A stretch of DNA of 64,000 nt, from NCBI GenBank assembly GCA_021773235.1, contig JAJFKL010000018.1:1-64000 (forward strand), written 5' to 3'. How positions within the stretch are numbered: the stretch's first letter is position 1; each line of letters begins with the position of its first letter. A program made the position numbers and the translations under genes. The stretch comes from Gammaproteobacteria bacterium. GTDB lineage: Bacteria > Pseudomonadota > Gammaproteobacteria > Eutrophobiales > Eutrophobiaceae. Under the pieces are notes generated by a model that saw nothing but the letters and a program-made list of their open reading frames with translations, did no database searches and had not been told where the DNA came from. This document shows positions 40,650 through 49,616 of this stretch, piece by piece.

Positions 40650-41031
40650 TATAGTCATTACCTTAAGTTGTGGTCTGGTTTCTCCCACGGCCTTTGCATC
40701 AGAGTCTGAGGAGATATGGTTATATGTGTTTTTAATACCCGTTTATTTTGTATTAGCGCTGCAATCACTCTTGGGGTTGTTTATGGTGGCAATGAAACAA
40801 TTCAATTCTAGGAAATCTATCTTAGTAACCATTATCCCGGCAAGTTTGTTGATGATAATAGGAATATTCATCACGCTTTATTTCCAATCCTCAAATGAAT
40901 TATGGGGGCTCCTCTCAATATACTTGGTATTTGCCCTGTTTATATTTGTACTACCACCCATTCAATACGTAATTTTAAATAAACCCAACGAGAACTCTGA
41001 AGAAGAGTTAAAAGAAGACCTCGGAAAATAA
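40621..41031 (+). CDS. Small membrane protein of unknown function
   Basis: 136 residues. An N-terminal signal-like hydrophobic stretch ending ...PTAFAS is followed by about three membrane helices (near 32-52, 64-86 and 94-116) and an acidic, Glu-rich tail. Family not recognised. Its start codon lies 29 bases inside the end of the aldo/keto reductase gene in another frame. The signal sequence fits this start well, so I believe the overlap. No clear ribosome-binding sequence; translation may be coupled. Confidence 0.7.
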   Translation: MKKHQILLLNIVITLSCGLVSPTAFASESEEIWLYVFLIPVYFVLALQSLLGLFMVAMKQFNSRKSILVTIIPASLLMIIGIFITLYFQSSNELWGLLSIYLVFALFIFVLPPIQYVILNKPNENSEEELKEDLGK

Positions 41032-41110
41032 AGGTATCGACATTTACTACCTGACTATTTGAATCAGAATTAGACCGTTATAATTGGCTCAAACAAACTG
41101 CTAATCCATG

Positions 41111-41116
41111 TATAAT
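41111..41116 (+). promoter_or_regulatory. Putative -10 box upstream of purB
   Basis: TATAAT 33 bases before the purB ATG. A second TATAAT is at 41079-41084. Neither has a good -35 hexamer at 16-18 bases, so this is tentative. Confidence 0.3.
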
Positions 41117-41139
41117 CTTGGGTCATAATCAATTAATAA

Positions 41140-42525
<1,386 letters not shown>

Positions 42526-42551
42526 GAAGAACTTCAGGGCAGGAAGCGAAA

Positions 42552-43067
42552 ATGAATAATCTTGATGAATACATCCTGGGAGAATCCACCAGTGAAGCCA
42601 TCAGAGTCGAATCACGCCAGGATAATGCGGTTGCGGCACTCGCACTGGTAAAACAATGCAAATTGAATCTCGCCATTATTTCCCATGAACTGGATCCATT
42701 CGTCTATGATCAACCTGAATTTGTCGAAGCCGTCAGGCAATTGGCATTAAAAGGTCGAAATGTCGATATTCGTATTCTCGCCTTCGAACCTGAGTTAATT
42801 GTCCGTAAAGGTCATAAACTCGTTGATTTAGCAGGAAAAATCAGCAGTTATATCGAAATACGTAAACCTTCGTCACAATATAAAAAATTCAATGAAGCGG
42901 TGCTTATTGCCGATGAAGTAGGATACCTGTTTCGAGAAAGCGTGGAACGATATAAAGGAACGGTAAACTTCAATGGCCGTCGCGAGTCGAAGTATATGTT
43001 AGAGGTATTTAATAGTATGTGGGCAACATCCAAACCCGACCCGAACTTTAGAAGGATGCATATTTGA
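42552..43067 (+). CDS. Uncharacterised purB-linked protein (PLD-like fold suspected)
   Basis: 171 residues. The pattern of AALALVKQCKLNLAIISHEL, then FVEAVRQLALKGRNVDIRIL and the short acidic/basic end resembles half of a phospholipase-D-like fold, but the HxK catalytic motif is not seen. In other gammaproteobacteria a homologous region is found alone or after an acetyltransferase domain. No signal peptide. It follows purB and overlaps the secretin-like gene by 4 bases. Function unknown. Confidence 0.75.
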   Translation: MNNLDEYILGESTSEAIRVESRQDNAVAALALVKQCKLNLAIISHELDPFVYDQPEFVEAVRQLALKGRNVDIRILAFEPELIVRKGHKLVDLAGKISSYIEIRKPSSQYKKFNEAVLIADEVGYLFRESVERYKGTVNFNGRRESKYMLEVFNSMWATSKPDPNFRRMHI

Positions 43068-43927
43068 AAAAATTAGTCTTAGAGTGTTTGTTAATCTGCA
43101 TCATTAGCAGCCCGGTTGCTATGGCGGAATCGATGAAGATCGAGACCATCCCCATGAAAAACAGACAAGTTGAAGATGTCATCCCGATTCTCAAACCCTT
43201 AGTTGTTGAAGGCGGCACCGTAACTGGAATTAATAACAAATTAATCGTTAAGACCACGCCTTCAAACCTCAAACAAATAAAGCAAGTCCTGGCACAGATA
43301 GATAATGCCCCGCGTCGTTTGATGATCAGCGTTAAACAAGATGTCGATGGTAATCTCAATGTTGAGGAGAGTGGTGTATCCGGGCGTTATAGCACTGGAG
43401 ATGTCACGATAGAATCGCCCGACACGGGTCGTGGCGGGACAATCATTCAGGGTAAAGACAGCGATGGGAATGTCGTTCGCTACCGCCAATTGGAAACCCG
43501 ATCGCGGCTAGAAGACAGAAATGTTTTTCGCGTTCAAGCATTAGAAGGTAACCCCGCCTATATCAGTACCGGACAATCTGTTCCCATACCTAATCAAACT
43601 ACTTTCGTTACCGGAGGTGCAGTAGTCGTTCAAGATGGTGTCGAATATCGAGATGTGGAATCCGGCTTTTATGTTCTGCCCAGACTCCAGGGCGATAACG
43701 TCACACTATTGATATCACCCAAGTTATCCCGCGTCAGCCCTAATCAAGCGGCAATATTTGATATTCAAAACGTAGAAACCACTGCGAGTGGTCGATTGGG
43801 AGAATGGATACCAATCGGTGGAGCCACCCAACATTACAATGATAGCTCAAAAAGAAACTTGATTAGCACAAAACGTCGCGGCCAAGAACAGAGAAATGTT
43901 TTAGTTAAAGTCGAAGAAATTAAATAG
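43064..43927 (+). CDS. Secretin-like exported protein without a secretion system nearby
   Basis: 287 residues. A signal peptide ends near AMAES. Then comes a short N-domain of the NolW/secretin type (about 24-90: VEDVIPILKPLV ... KQVLAQIDNAPR) and a C-terminal beta-rich segment whose VFRVQALEGNPAYISTGQSVP and GFYVLPRLQGDNVTLLI motifs resemble a shortened secretin domain. It is too short to be a standard secretin channel of type II/III systems or pili. It starts at TTG with GAAGGA 7 bases upstream and overlaps the previous stop. Likely periplasmic or outer-membrane associated; function unknown. Confidence 0.78.
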   Translation: MKKLVLECLLICIISSPVAMAESMKIETIPMKNRQVEDVIPILKPLVVEGGTVTGINNKLIVKTTPSNLKQIKQVLAQIDNAPRRLMISVKQDVDGNLNVEESGVSGRYSTGDVTIESPDTGRGGTIIQGKDSDGNVVRYRQLETRSRLEDRNVFRVQALEGNPAYISTGQSVPIPNQTTFVTGGAVVVQDGVEYRDVESGFYVLPRLQGDNVTLLISPKLSRVSPNQAAIFDIQNVETTASGRLGEWIPIGGATQHYNDSSKRNLISTKRRGQEQRNVLVKVEEIK

Positions 43928-43985
43928 AACTTTAATCTCTTTCGAAGCTTATAAGCTAAGAAAAATTTCTACCCTTAAATATTGC

Positions 43986-44804
43986 TTATTTATGTGGATG
44001 AAATGAAAAATCTGAGACTTTCTCTAAACCTTCAATGTTAATATCATTACTTTGATGAACACATAACATGTTCACTGAAACAACATTCGGATATATATTT
44101 TCTATATCTCCATAATGATTTTCAGGGTTGAATATCGTAGGCATATGCCAATACATCCGATAACCCAGGCTATCAATAAAGTGCATCAATGATTCAGACT
44201 CTTCGACTCTATCATTTTCTAAATATAAATAGGGCTTAAACTTTTGAATCAATTGCCTTCCACCCTTAAGAACCTCATTTTCCATCCCTTCTACATCAAT
44301 TTTAATTAATGCCAGTCTAGGTATAGAGATAAAACCATCTAGAGTGTAGCAGTTTACTTGTTGCCCTAAATTTTCACCCAACAATGAAAGGCCTCCAAAA
44401 TTACCCTGCTTACAAGGGTCGAGATCAGGAACATTAATGACACCATTTTCAGCAGCCAGAGCAGCTAAATGACATTCAACATTTTGTAAGCTATTAATAG
44501 CTACATTTGCACAAAGTGTCTGAAAGACTAAGCGTTGAGGTTCAAAAGCAACTACTCTCCCATGCTGTCCAACATGTTTAGCAAGCCCAATTGTATGCGT
44601 TCCAATATTAGCTCCAACTTCAATTACGACATCACCTACCGAGCAGAGTTTCTTAAATAACTCCATTTCTAAAACAGAGTACTCTCCATATTTCTCTATT
44701 GATTTACCGATATAAATATCATTCTTGTTATATAAATAATATCCTTCGACGCCTTCAGCAAGCTGATTGTATCCTTCTGTATTCAAAATATGATTTCGTG
44801 ACAT
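43986..44804 (-). CDS. FkbM-family methyltransferase
   Basis: A 272-residue SAM-dependent methyltransferase. Motif I is DVVIEVGANIGTHTIG, then VVAFEPQRLVFQTLCANV, and LIKIDVEGMENEVLKGG, the signature run of the FkbM family, which methylates hydroxyls of glycans or secondary metabolites. There is no glycan or antibiotic cluster here, so the substrate is unknown. It looks more AT-rich than the flanking purine genes and is an isolated minus-strand gene between two plus-strand operons, consistent with acquisition by transfer. Confidence 0.88.
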   Translation of the reverse strand: MSRNHILNTEGYNQLAEGVEGYYLYNKNDIYIGKSIEKYGEYSVLEMELFKKLCSVGDVVIEVGANIGTHTIGLAKHVGQHGRVVAFEPQRLVFQTLCANVAINSLQNVECHLAALAAENGVINVPDLDPCKQGNFGGLSLLGENLGQQVNCYTLDGFISIPRLALIKIDVEGMENEVLKGGRQLIQKFKPYLYLENDRVEESESLMHFIDSLGYRMYWHMPTIFNPENHYGDIENIYPNVVSVNMLCVHQSNDINIEGLEKVSDFSFHPHK

Positions 44805-44864
44805 TATTTAGCTTCCCAATAAAGTTTATATTCTATTTTATTTGTTTTTTTACTACGTTACATC

Positions 44865-44912
44865 ATGAGAGGACCACCAATGAGTGGTTTAGTGGTGTAA
44901 ATGGACTCTCAT
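44865..44912. promoter_or_regulatory. Structured inverted-repeat element upstream of purL
   Basis: ATGAGAG (44865-44871) pairs exactly with CTCTCAT (44906-44912). Inside, ACCAC can pair with either of two GTGGT copies, giving alternative hairpins. It lies in the 245-base divergent region between the FkbM gene and purL. No T-tract follows, so it is not a clear terminator. Could be an operator, an RNA leader structure or chance. Confidence 0.35.
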
Positions 44913-44978
44913 CGGCATAATAATGCTTGTCTAGGGTGATATGTCATTAAAAATGCGGTAACTATGTAAAAAATAATT

Positions 44979-45008
44979 TTCGCATGAAGCCTCATTGGCT
45001 GATAAAAT
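44979..45008 (+). promoter_or_regulatory. Putative sigma-70 promoter of purL
   Basis: TTCGCA and TAAAAT separated by 18 bases, 41 bases before the purL ATG. Four of six and five of six matches to consensus. Confidence 0.35.
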
Positions 45009-45049
45009 AATCGCTCTAATTTCTTCATCAAATAAGATCCAAAGATTTA

Positions 45050-48000
45050 ATGTTAATACTACCCGGCGGTAACGCCCTTTCTGACTTTCGTGTAAATAAG
45101 CTTCTTTCTGCCTTGCAATCATGCGTACCGGCAATTAGCTCTGTTGAATCAAACTATGTTCACTTTGCCGAAACGAGTGCTGAGCTTGGTCAGAAAGAAA
45201 CAAGTCAACTTGATGCCCTGCTGAGTTACGGCGCAGAGGCTAAGAACACTTCTGATAATTCATTCAATCTCATTGTTATTCCAAGACCCGGCACGATCTC
45301 TCCCTGGTCTAGTAAGGCAAGTGATATTGCTCATAACTCGGGATTAAATAAGGTTAGTCGTATTGAACGCGGTAGGGTTTACTCATTTCAGTTAAGTGAA
45401 GGAAACGATCTTAATGAAGAACAAATCGCAGAACTCAAACCGCTGCTACATGACCGTATGACAGAAATTCTCATCCATAATGAAAATGATGCCTCTGCTT
45501 TGTTTGCTATGACTGAACCTGCCGAGTTGAAACAGGTTGATATCATGGACGGAGGTATGGCTGCATTGGAAACAGCCAATATTGAAATGGGCTTGGCTTT
45601 ATCAAAAGAAGAAATAGAATACTTATTCACCTCTTTTGAGAAGTTGGGACGTAATCCAAGTGATGTAGAATTAATGATGTTTGCACAAGCCAACTCTGAG
45701 CATTGCCGGCATAAGATATTCAACGCTGAATGGACGATTGATAATGTTAAACAAGAACATTCCTTGTTTAAGATGATCAGACAAACCCATGAGGCTAATC
45801 CTGGTAACGTACTCTCTGCTTACCATGATAATGCTGCCGTTATGACTGGTTTTAATGGCGCACGATTTTTTACGGATCCGAGTAATCATCAGTATGGCTA
45901 TCATGATGAAGATATCCATATCTTGATGAAAGTTGAGACGCATAACCACCCAACTGCAATATCACCCTACCCTGGTGCCGCGACCGGTTCTGGTGGGGAA
46001 ATTCGCGACGAAGCAGCAACCGGACGTGGTGCAAAACCAAAGGCCGGTCTATGTGGCTTTGCCGTATCAAATTTAAAGATCCCCGGATTTGAACAAGCCT
46101 GGGAATCAGACAATGGCAAACCAGATAGAATTGTTTCAGCGTTGGATATTATGCTTGAAGGACCAATTGGTGCAGCGGCCTATAATAATGAATTTGGTCG
46201 TCCGGCATTGTGTGGCTATTTTCGTACCTATGAGCAACGAAAAGATGAATCTTTAATTTACGGTTATCACAAGCCGATCATGCTTGCTGGCGGTTACGGC
46301 ATGGTTCGCGAATCAGATGTACATAAGCAAGACATTCCTACAGGCGCAAAGCTAATAGTATTGGGTGGTCCGGCAATGTTGATTGGACTTGGTGGTGGTG
46401 CTGCATCATCAATGGCTTCAGGCTCTAGTGACGCTTCCCTCGATTTCGCTTCGGTACAACGCGATAACCCGGAGATGGAACGACGCTGTCAGGAAGTCAT
46501 CGATCGATGTTGGGCATTGGGTGAAAACAATCCAATTATTAGTATTCATGATGTTGGTGCTGGTGGTCTATCCAACGCCATGCCTGAACTCGTTAGTGCG
46601 AGTAACCGTGGCGCGAAATTAGAATTACGCGAGATTCCAAATGATGAACCCGGCATGTCGCCGATGGGCGTTTGGTGTAATGAATCACAAGAACGATACG
46701 TTCTTGCAATTGCTGCTGAACAACTTGACCACTTCAAGTCACTTTGCAAACGAGAACGCGCACCCTATGCGATTCTCGGTGATGCAACTGAAAAAGAACA
46801 ACTCGTATTAAATGATTCTCACTTCAATAATCAAGCCATTGATATACCAATGTCTGTATTGCTTGGCGAGATGCCAAGTATGCAACGCGATGCGCAGAGT
46901 GAAACTACTCAGTATTCTGAATTTGATACTTCAACATTAGATTTACAAGAATCAATTGACCGAGTTCTACAATTACCTACAGTCGCTAGTAAAAGTTTTT
47001 TAATTACGATTGGTGATCGTTCGATATCTGGTTTGGTAGTACGCGACCAGATGGTCGGTCCCTGGCAAGTACCCGTAGCAGATTGCGCTGTTACCAGCTC
47101 ATCCTATTTTGACTACATAGGAGAAGCAATGGCTATTGGTGAACGTGCCCCGCTTGCACTTACCAATGCAGCTGCTTCCGGAAGAATGGCAATTTCTGAA
47201 GCCATTATGAATATAGCTGCAGCGCGCATTCTCAAATTAGAAGATATTGCGCTTTCAGCAAATTGGATGGCAGCTTGTGGTGAACCTGGTCAAGACGCAA
47301 AACTCTATGCCGCTGTTGCAGCTGTTAGAGATCTCTGTAAAGAACTTGGCATTGCTATTCCGGTTGGAAAGGATTCATTGTCGATGAATACGGTTTGGTC
47401 TGAAAATAATCAGCAACGAAAAGTAACATCGCCTTTGTCATTAAATATCACGGCATTTGCCCGGGTCGCAGATGTGCGCCAATCACTGACGCCTCAATTA
47501 CAACAAGATGATGACACGATTCTACTTTATATTGATTTAGCTAATGGTAAACAGCGTCTCGCTGGTTCTGCCCTATGTCAGGTGTATGAACAATTCGGTA
47601 GTGAAACTCCTGATCTCGATGATTCAACTTTACTAATCGGCTTTTTCCAAGCCTTACAGATTCTGAATGAATCAGATTATATTCTTGCATACCATGATCG
47701 ATCGGACGGTGGCTTGTTTGTTACTTTGGCTGAAATGACCTTTGCAGGGCATACCGGGATTGATATTGAACTTGAAGATACTGAGAACATCATTGCCAAT
47801 TTATTTAATGAAGAACTCGGTGCTGTCATTCAAATTAAGAGAGAGGATGAACAAAGTGTAAAACAAACCTTTGTGAATGCGGGCATCGATGAACAAGCAC
47901 TGCATACTATTGGCACAGTCAATAGTGATTATAAGCTTAGACTCAAGCAAGGTGAATCTCTCATTCTAGAATCACCCATTAATGAGTTACATAAAAAATG

Positions 48001-48916
48001 GTCCTCTACCAGTTTTCAAATTCAATCACTACGCGACAATCCTGAATGTGCACAACAGGAATTTGATGGCATAGGTAGTAAGCTTGATTCCGGCTTGTTT
48101 GTCGACACAACATTTGAGCTCAAAAGTAATCCACTTGCCTTTATCAACACCAATGCAAAACCAAAGATGGCAATACTGCGAGAGCAAGGCGTTAATGGAC
48201 AATTAGAAATGGCTGCTGCATTTGACCGTGCTGGATTTGAATGTATTGATGTACACATGCAAGACTTGATCGATGGCCAAATAAAACTTGAATCGTTTAA
48301 TGGGCTGGTTGCCTGTGGCGGATTCTCTTATGGTGATGTCTTGGCTGCTGGTGGTGGTTGGGCAAAATCTATTTTGTACAATGACAAGATCAGTAAGATG
48401 TTCGAAATCTTTTTTAACCGCACCGACACAGTTGCGCTTGGCGTCTGCAATGGTTGCCAGATGATGTCGCAGTTGCGTGATTTAATCCCCGGCGCTTCTG
48501 ATTGGCCTGACTTCCTGCGGAATCAATCTGAACAATTTGAAGCGAGACTGGTAATGGTAGAAGTCATGGATTCACCTTCTGTTTTATTCAACGACATGGC
48601 AGGCTCTAAAATTCCTGTCGTAGTTGCTCATGGTGAAGGACGCGTTTCATACAAGTCTAAAGAATTAATTTCTAATGCCGCCATGCGCTATATAGATAAC
48701 TCTGGGCTATCGACAGAAAGTTATCCATTCAACCCTAATGGCTCCATTAATGGGTTGACCGGGCTCACCAACGATGATGGCCGCATTACCATCATGATGC
48801 CCCATCCGGAACGTGTCTTCTTACGTAAACAATTCTCTTATTTACCTTCACAATGGAACAATGAATATAGTCCATGGATGAAGATGTTTTTGAATGCACG
48901 AGAATGGTTAAGTTAA
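45050..48916 (+). CDS. purL: Phosphoribosylformylglycinamidine synthase
   Basis: Large single-chain type that converts FGAR, glutamine and ATP to FGAM in purine synthesis. 1288 residues, as in E. coli (1295). N-terminal domain opens with LPGGNALSDFR; the linker is followed by FGAM synthetase domains with VETHNHPTAISPYPGAATGSGG-type sequence at about 300, and KPIMLAGGYGM. A C-terminal class I glutaminase carries the Cys in GVCNGCQMM and His/Glu in PHPERVF. Monocistronic, with a promoter-like pair upstream. Confidence 0.98.
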   Translation: MLILPGGNALSDFRVNKLLSALQSCVPAISSVESNYVHFAETSAELGQKETSQLDALLSYGAEAKNTSDNSFNLIVIPRPGTISPWSSKASDIAHNSGLNKVSRIERGRVYSFQLSEGNDLNEEQIAELKPLLHDRMTEILIHNENDASALFAMTEPAELKQVDIMDGGMAALETANIEMGLALSKEEIEYLFTSFEKLGRNPSDVELMMFAQANSEHCRHKIFNAEWTIDNVKQEHSLFKMIRQTHEANPGNVLSAYHDNAAVMTGFNGARFFTDPSNHQYGYHDEDIHILMKVETHNHPTAISPYPGAATGSGGEIRDEAATGRGAKPKAGLCGFAVSNLKIPGFEQAWESDNGKPDRIVSALDIMLEGPIGAAAYNNEFGRPALCGYFRTYEQRKDESLIYGYHKPIMLAGGYGMVRESDVHKQDIPTGAKLIVLGGPAMLIGLGGGAASSMASGSSDASLDFASVQRDNPEMERRCQEVIDRCWALGENNPIISIHDVGAGGLSNAMPELVSASNRGAKLELREIPNDEPGMSPMGVWCNESQERYVLAIAAEQLDHFKSLCKRERAPYAILGDATEKEQLVLNDSHFNNQAIDIPMSVLLGEMPSMQRDAQSETTQYSEFDTSTLDLQESIDRVLQLPTVASKSFLITIGDRSISGLVVRDQMVGPWQVPVADCAVTSSSYFDYIGEAMAIGERAPLALTNAAASGRMAISEAIMNIAAARILKLEDIALSANWMAACGEPGQDAKLYAAVAAVRDLCKELGIAIPVGKDSLSMNTVWSENNQQRKVTSPLSLNITAFARVADVRQSLTPQLQQDDDTILLYIDLANGKQRLAGSALCQVYEQFGSETPDLDDSTLLIGFFQALQILNESDYILAYHDRSDGGLFVTLAEMTFAGHTGIDIELEDTENIIANLFNEELGAVIQIKREDEQSVKQTFVNAGIDEQALHTIGTVNSDYKLRLKQGESLILESPINELHKKWSSTSFQIQSLRDNPECAQQEFDGIGSKLDSGLFVDTTFELKSNPLAFINTNAKPKMAILREQGVNGQLEMAAAFDRAGFECIDVHMQDLIDGQIKLESFNGLVACGGFSYGDVLAAGGGWAKSILYNDKISKMFEIFFNRTDTVALGVCNGCQMMSQLRDLIPGASDWPDFLRNQSEQFEARLVMVEVMDSPSVLFNDMAGSKIPVVVAHGEGRVSYKSKELISNAAMRYIDNSGLSTESYPFNPNGSINGLTGLTNDDGRITIMMPHPERVFLRKQFSYLPSQWNNEYSPWMKMFLNAREWLS

Positions 48917-48987
48917 GTCAATGGGTGATTTCGCGTAACCTTCAATCAACAAAACCTCAAACGACAATTTATTTCTCTTTATCTTCG

Positions 48988-49016
48988 CTGACATAGATTA
49001 GGCCATGCGTTAGAAT
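48988..49016 (+). promoter_or_regulatory. Sigma-70 promoter upstream of the Smr gene
   Basis: CTGACA and TAGAAT with a 17-base spacer, each matching consensus at five of six positions. Transcription would start near 49023, 25 bases before the Smr ATG. As rpfC1 begins 26 bases after the Smr gene, this promoter may drive both. Confidence 0.55.
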
Positions 49017-49047
49017 TGTGCTTTATGGCAGGCTCTAATTCATCATC

Positions 49048-49590
49048 ATGAAGAAATCTTCCGGCATATCAGACGAAGATAGCGCGCTATTTCGCAAATC
49101 TGTTGGTGATGCAAAACCACTAAAGCAAGATAGTTTTATTGCTGATAAACCTAGGCCAAAAGCTCACCCTGCAAAAACGGAAGCCGACAACCTTGCTGTC
49201 ATTGAAGAAATGAGTAATGCTGATTTTGATTCCAGTATATTAGAACGAGGTGATGAGCTTATTTATACAAGCCCCGGAGTTCAAAATAATATATTAAAAA
49301 AATTACGCCGTGGTCATTATAAGATTGAAGCAGAATTGGATTTACATGGCATGACCGTTGATAGTGCTAAAGTTGCATTAACTGATTTCCTTAAACAATG
49401 CACAGTGCGATCTCAACGCTGCGTTAGGATTATTCATGGCAAAGGCCTAGGATCTATTAATAAAAAACCAGTCATAAAAAACAAACTTAACCAATGGTTG
49501 CAAAAAATGGATATTGCACAAGCTTTTTGCTCAGCAAGACCTGCTGATGGTGGTACCGGGGCAATATATTTGTTATTAAAACGTAAATAA
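49048..49590 (+). CDS. Smr-domain protein
   Basis: 180 residues. The C-terminal Smr domain (about 95-180) shows ELDLHGMT and IIHGKGLGS, then the ARPADGGTGAIYLLL end, typical of the small MutS-related nuclease-like family (E. coli YfcN/SmrA-B type). E. coli SmrB cleaves mRNA at collided ribosomes, but this one could be either SmrA or SmrB. The N-terminal ~90 residues are charged and probably disordered. It ends 26 bases before the first hybrid kinase. Confidence 0.9.
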   Translation: MKKSSGISDEDSALFRKSVGDAKPLKQDSFIADKPRPKAHPAKTEADNLAVIEEMSNADFDSSILERGDELIYTSPGVQNNILKKLRRGHYKIEAELDLHGMTVDSAKVALTDFLKQCTVRSQRCVRIIHGKGLGSINKKPVIKNKLNQWLQKMDIAQAFCSARPADGGTGAIYLLLKRK

Positions 49591-49616
49591 CTAGCAATAG
49601 CCGGAGTTAAATATCG

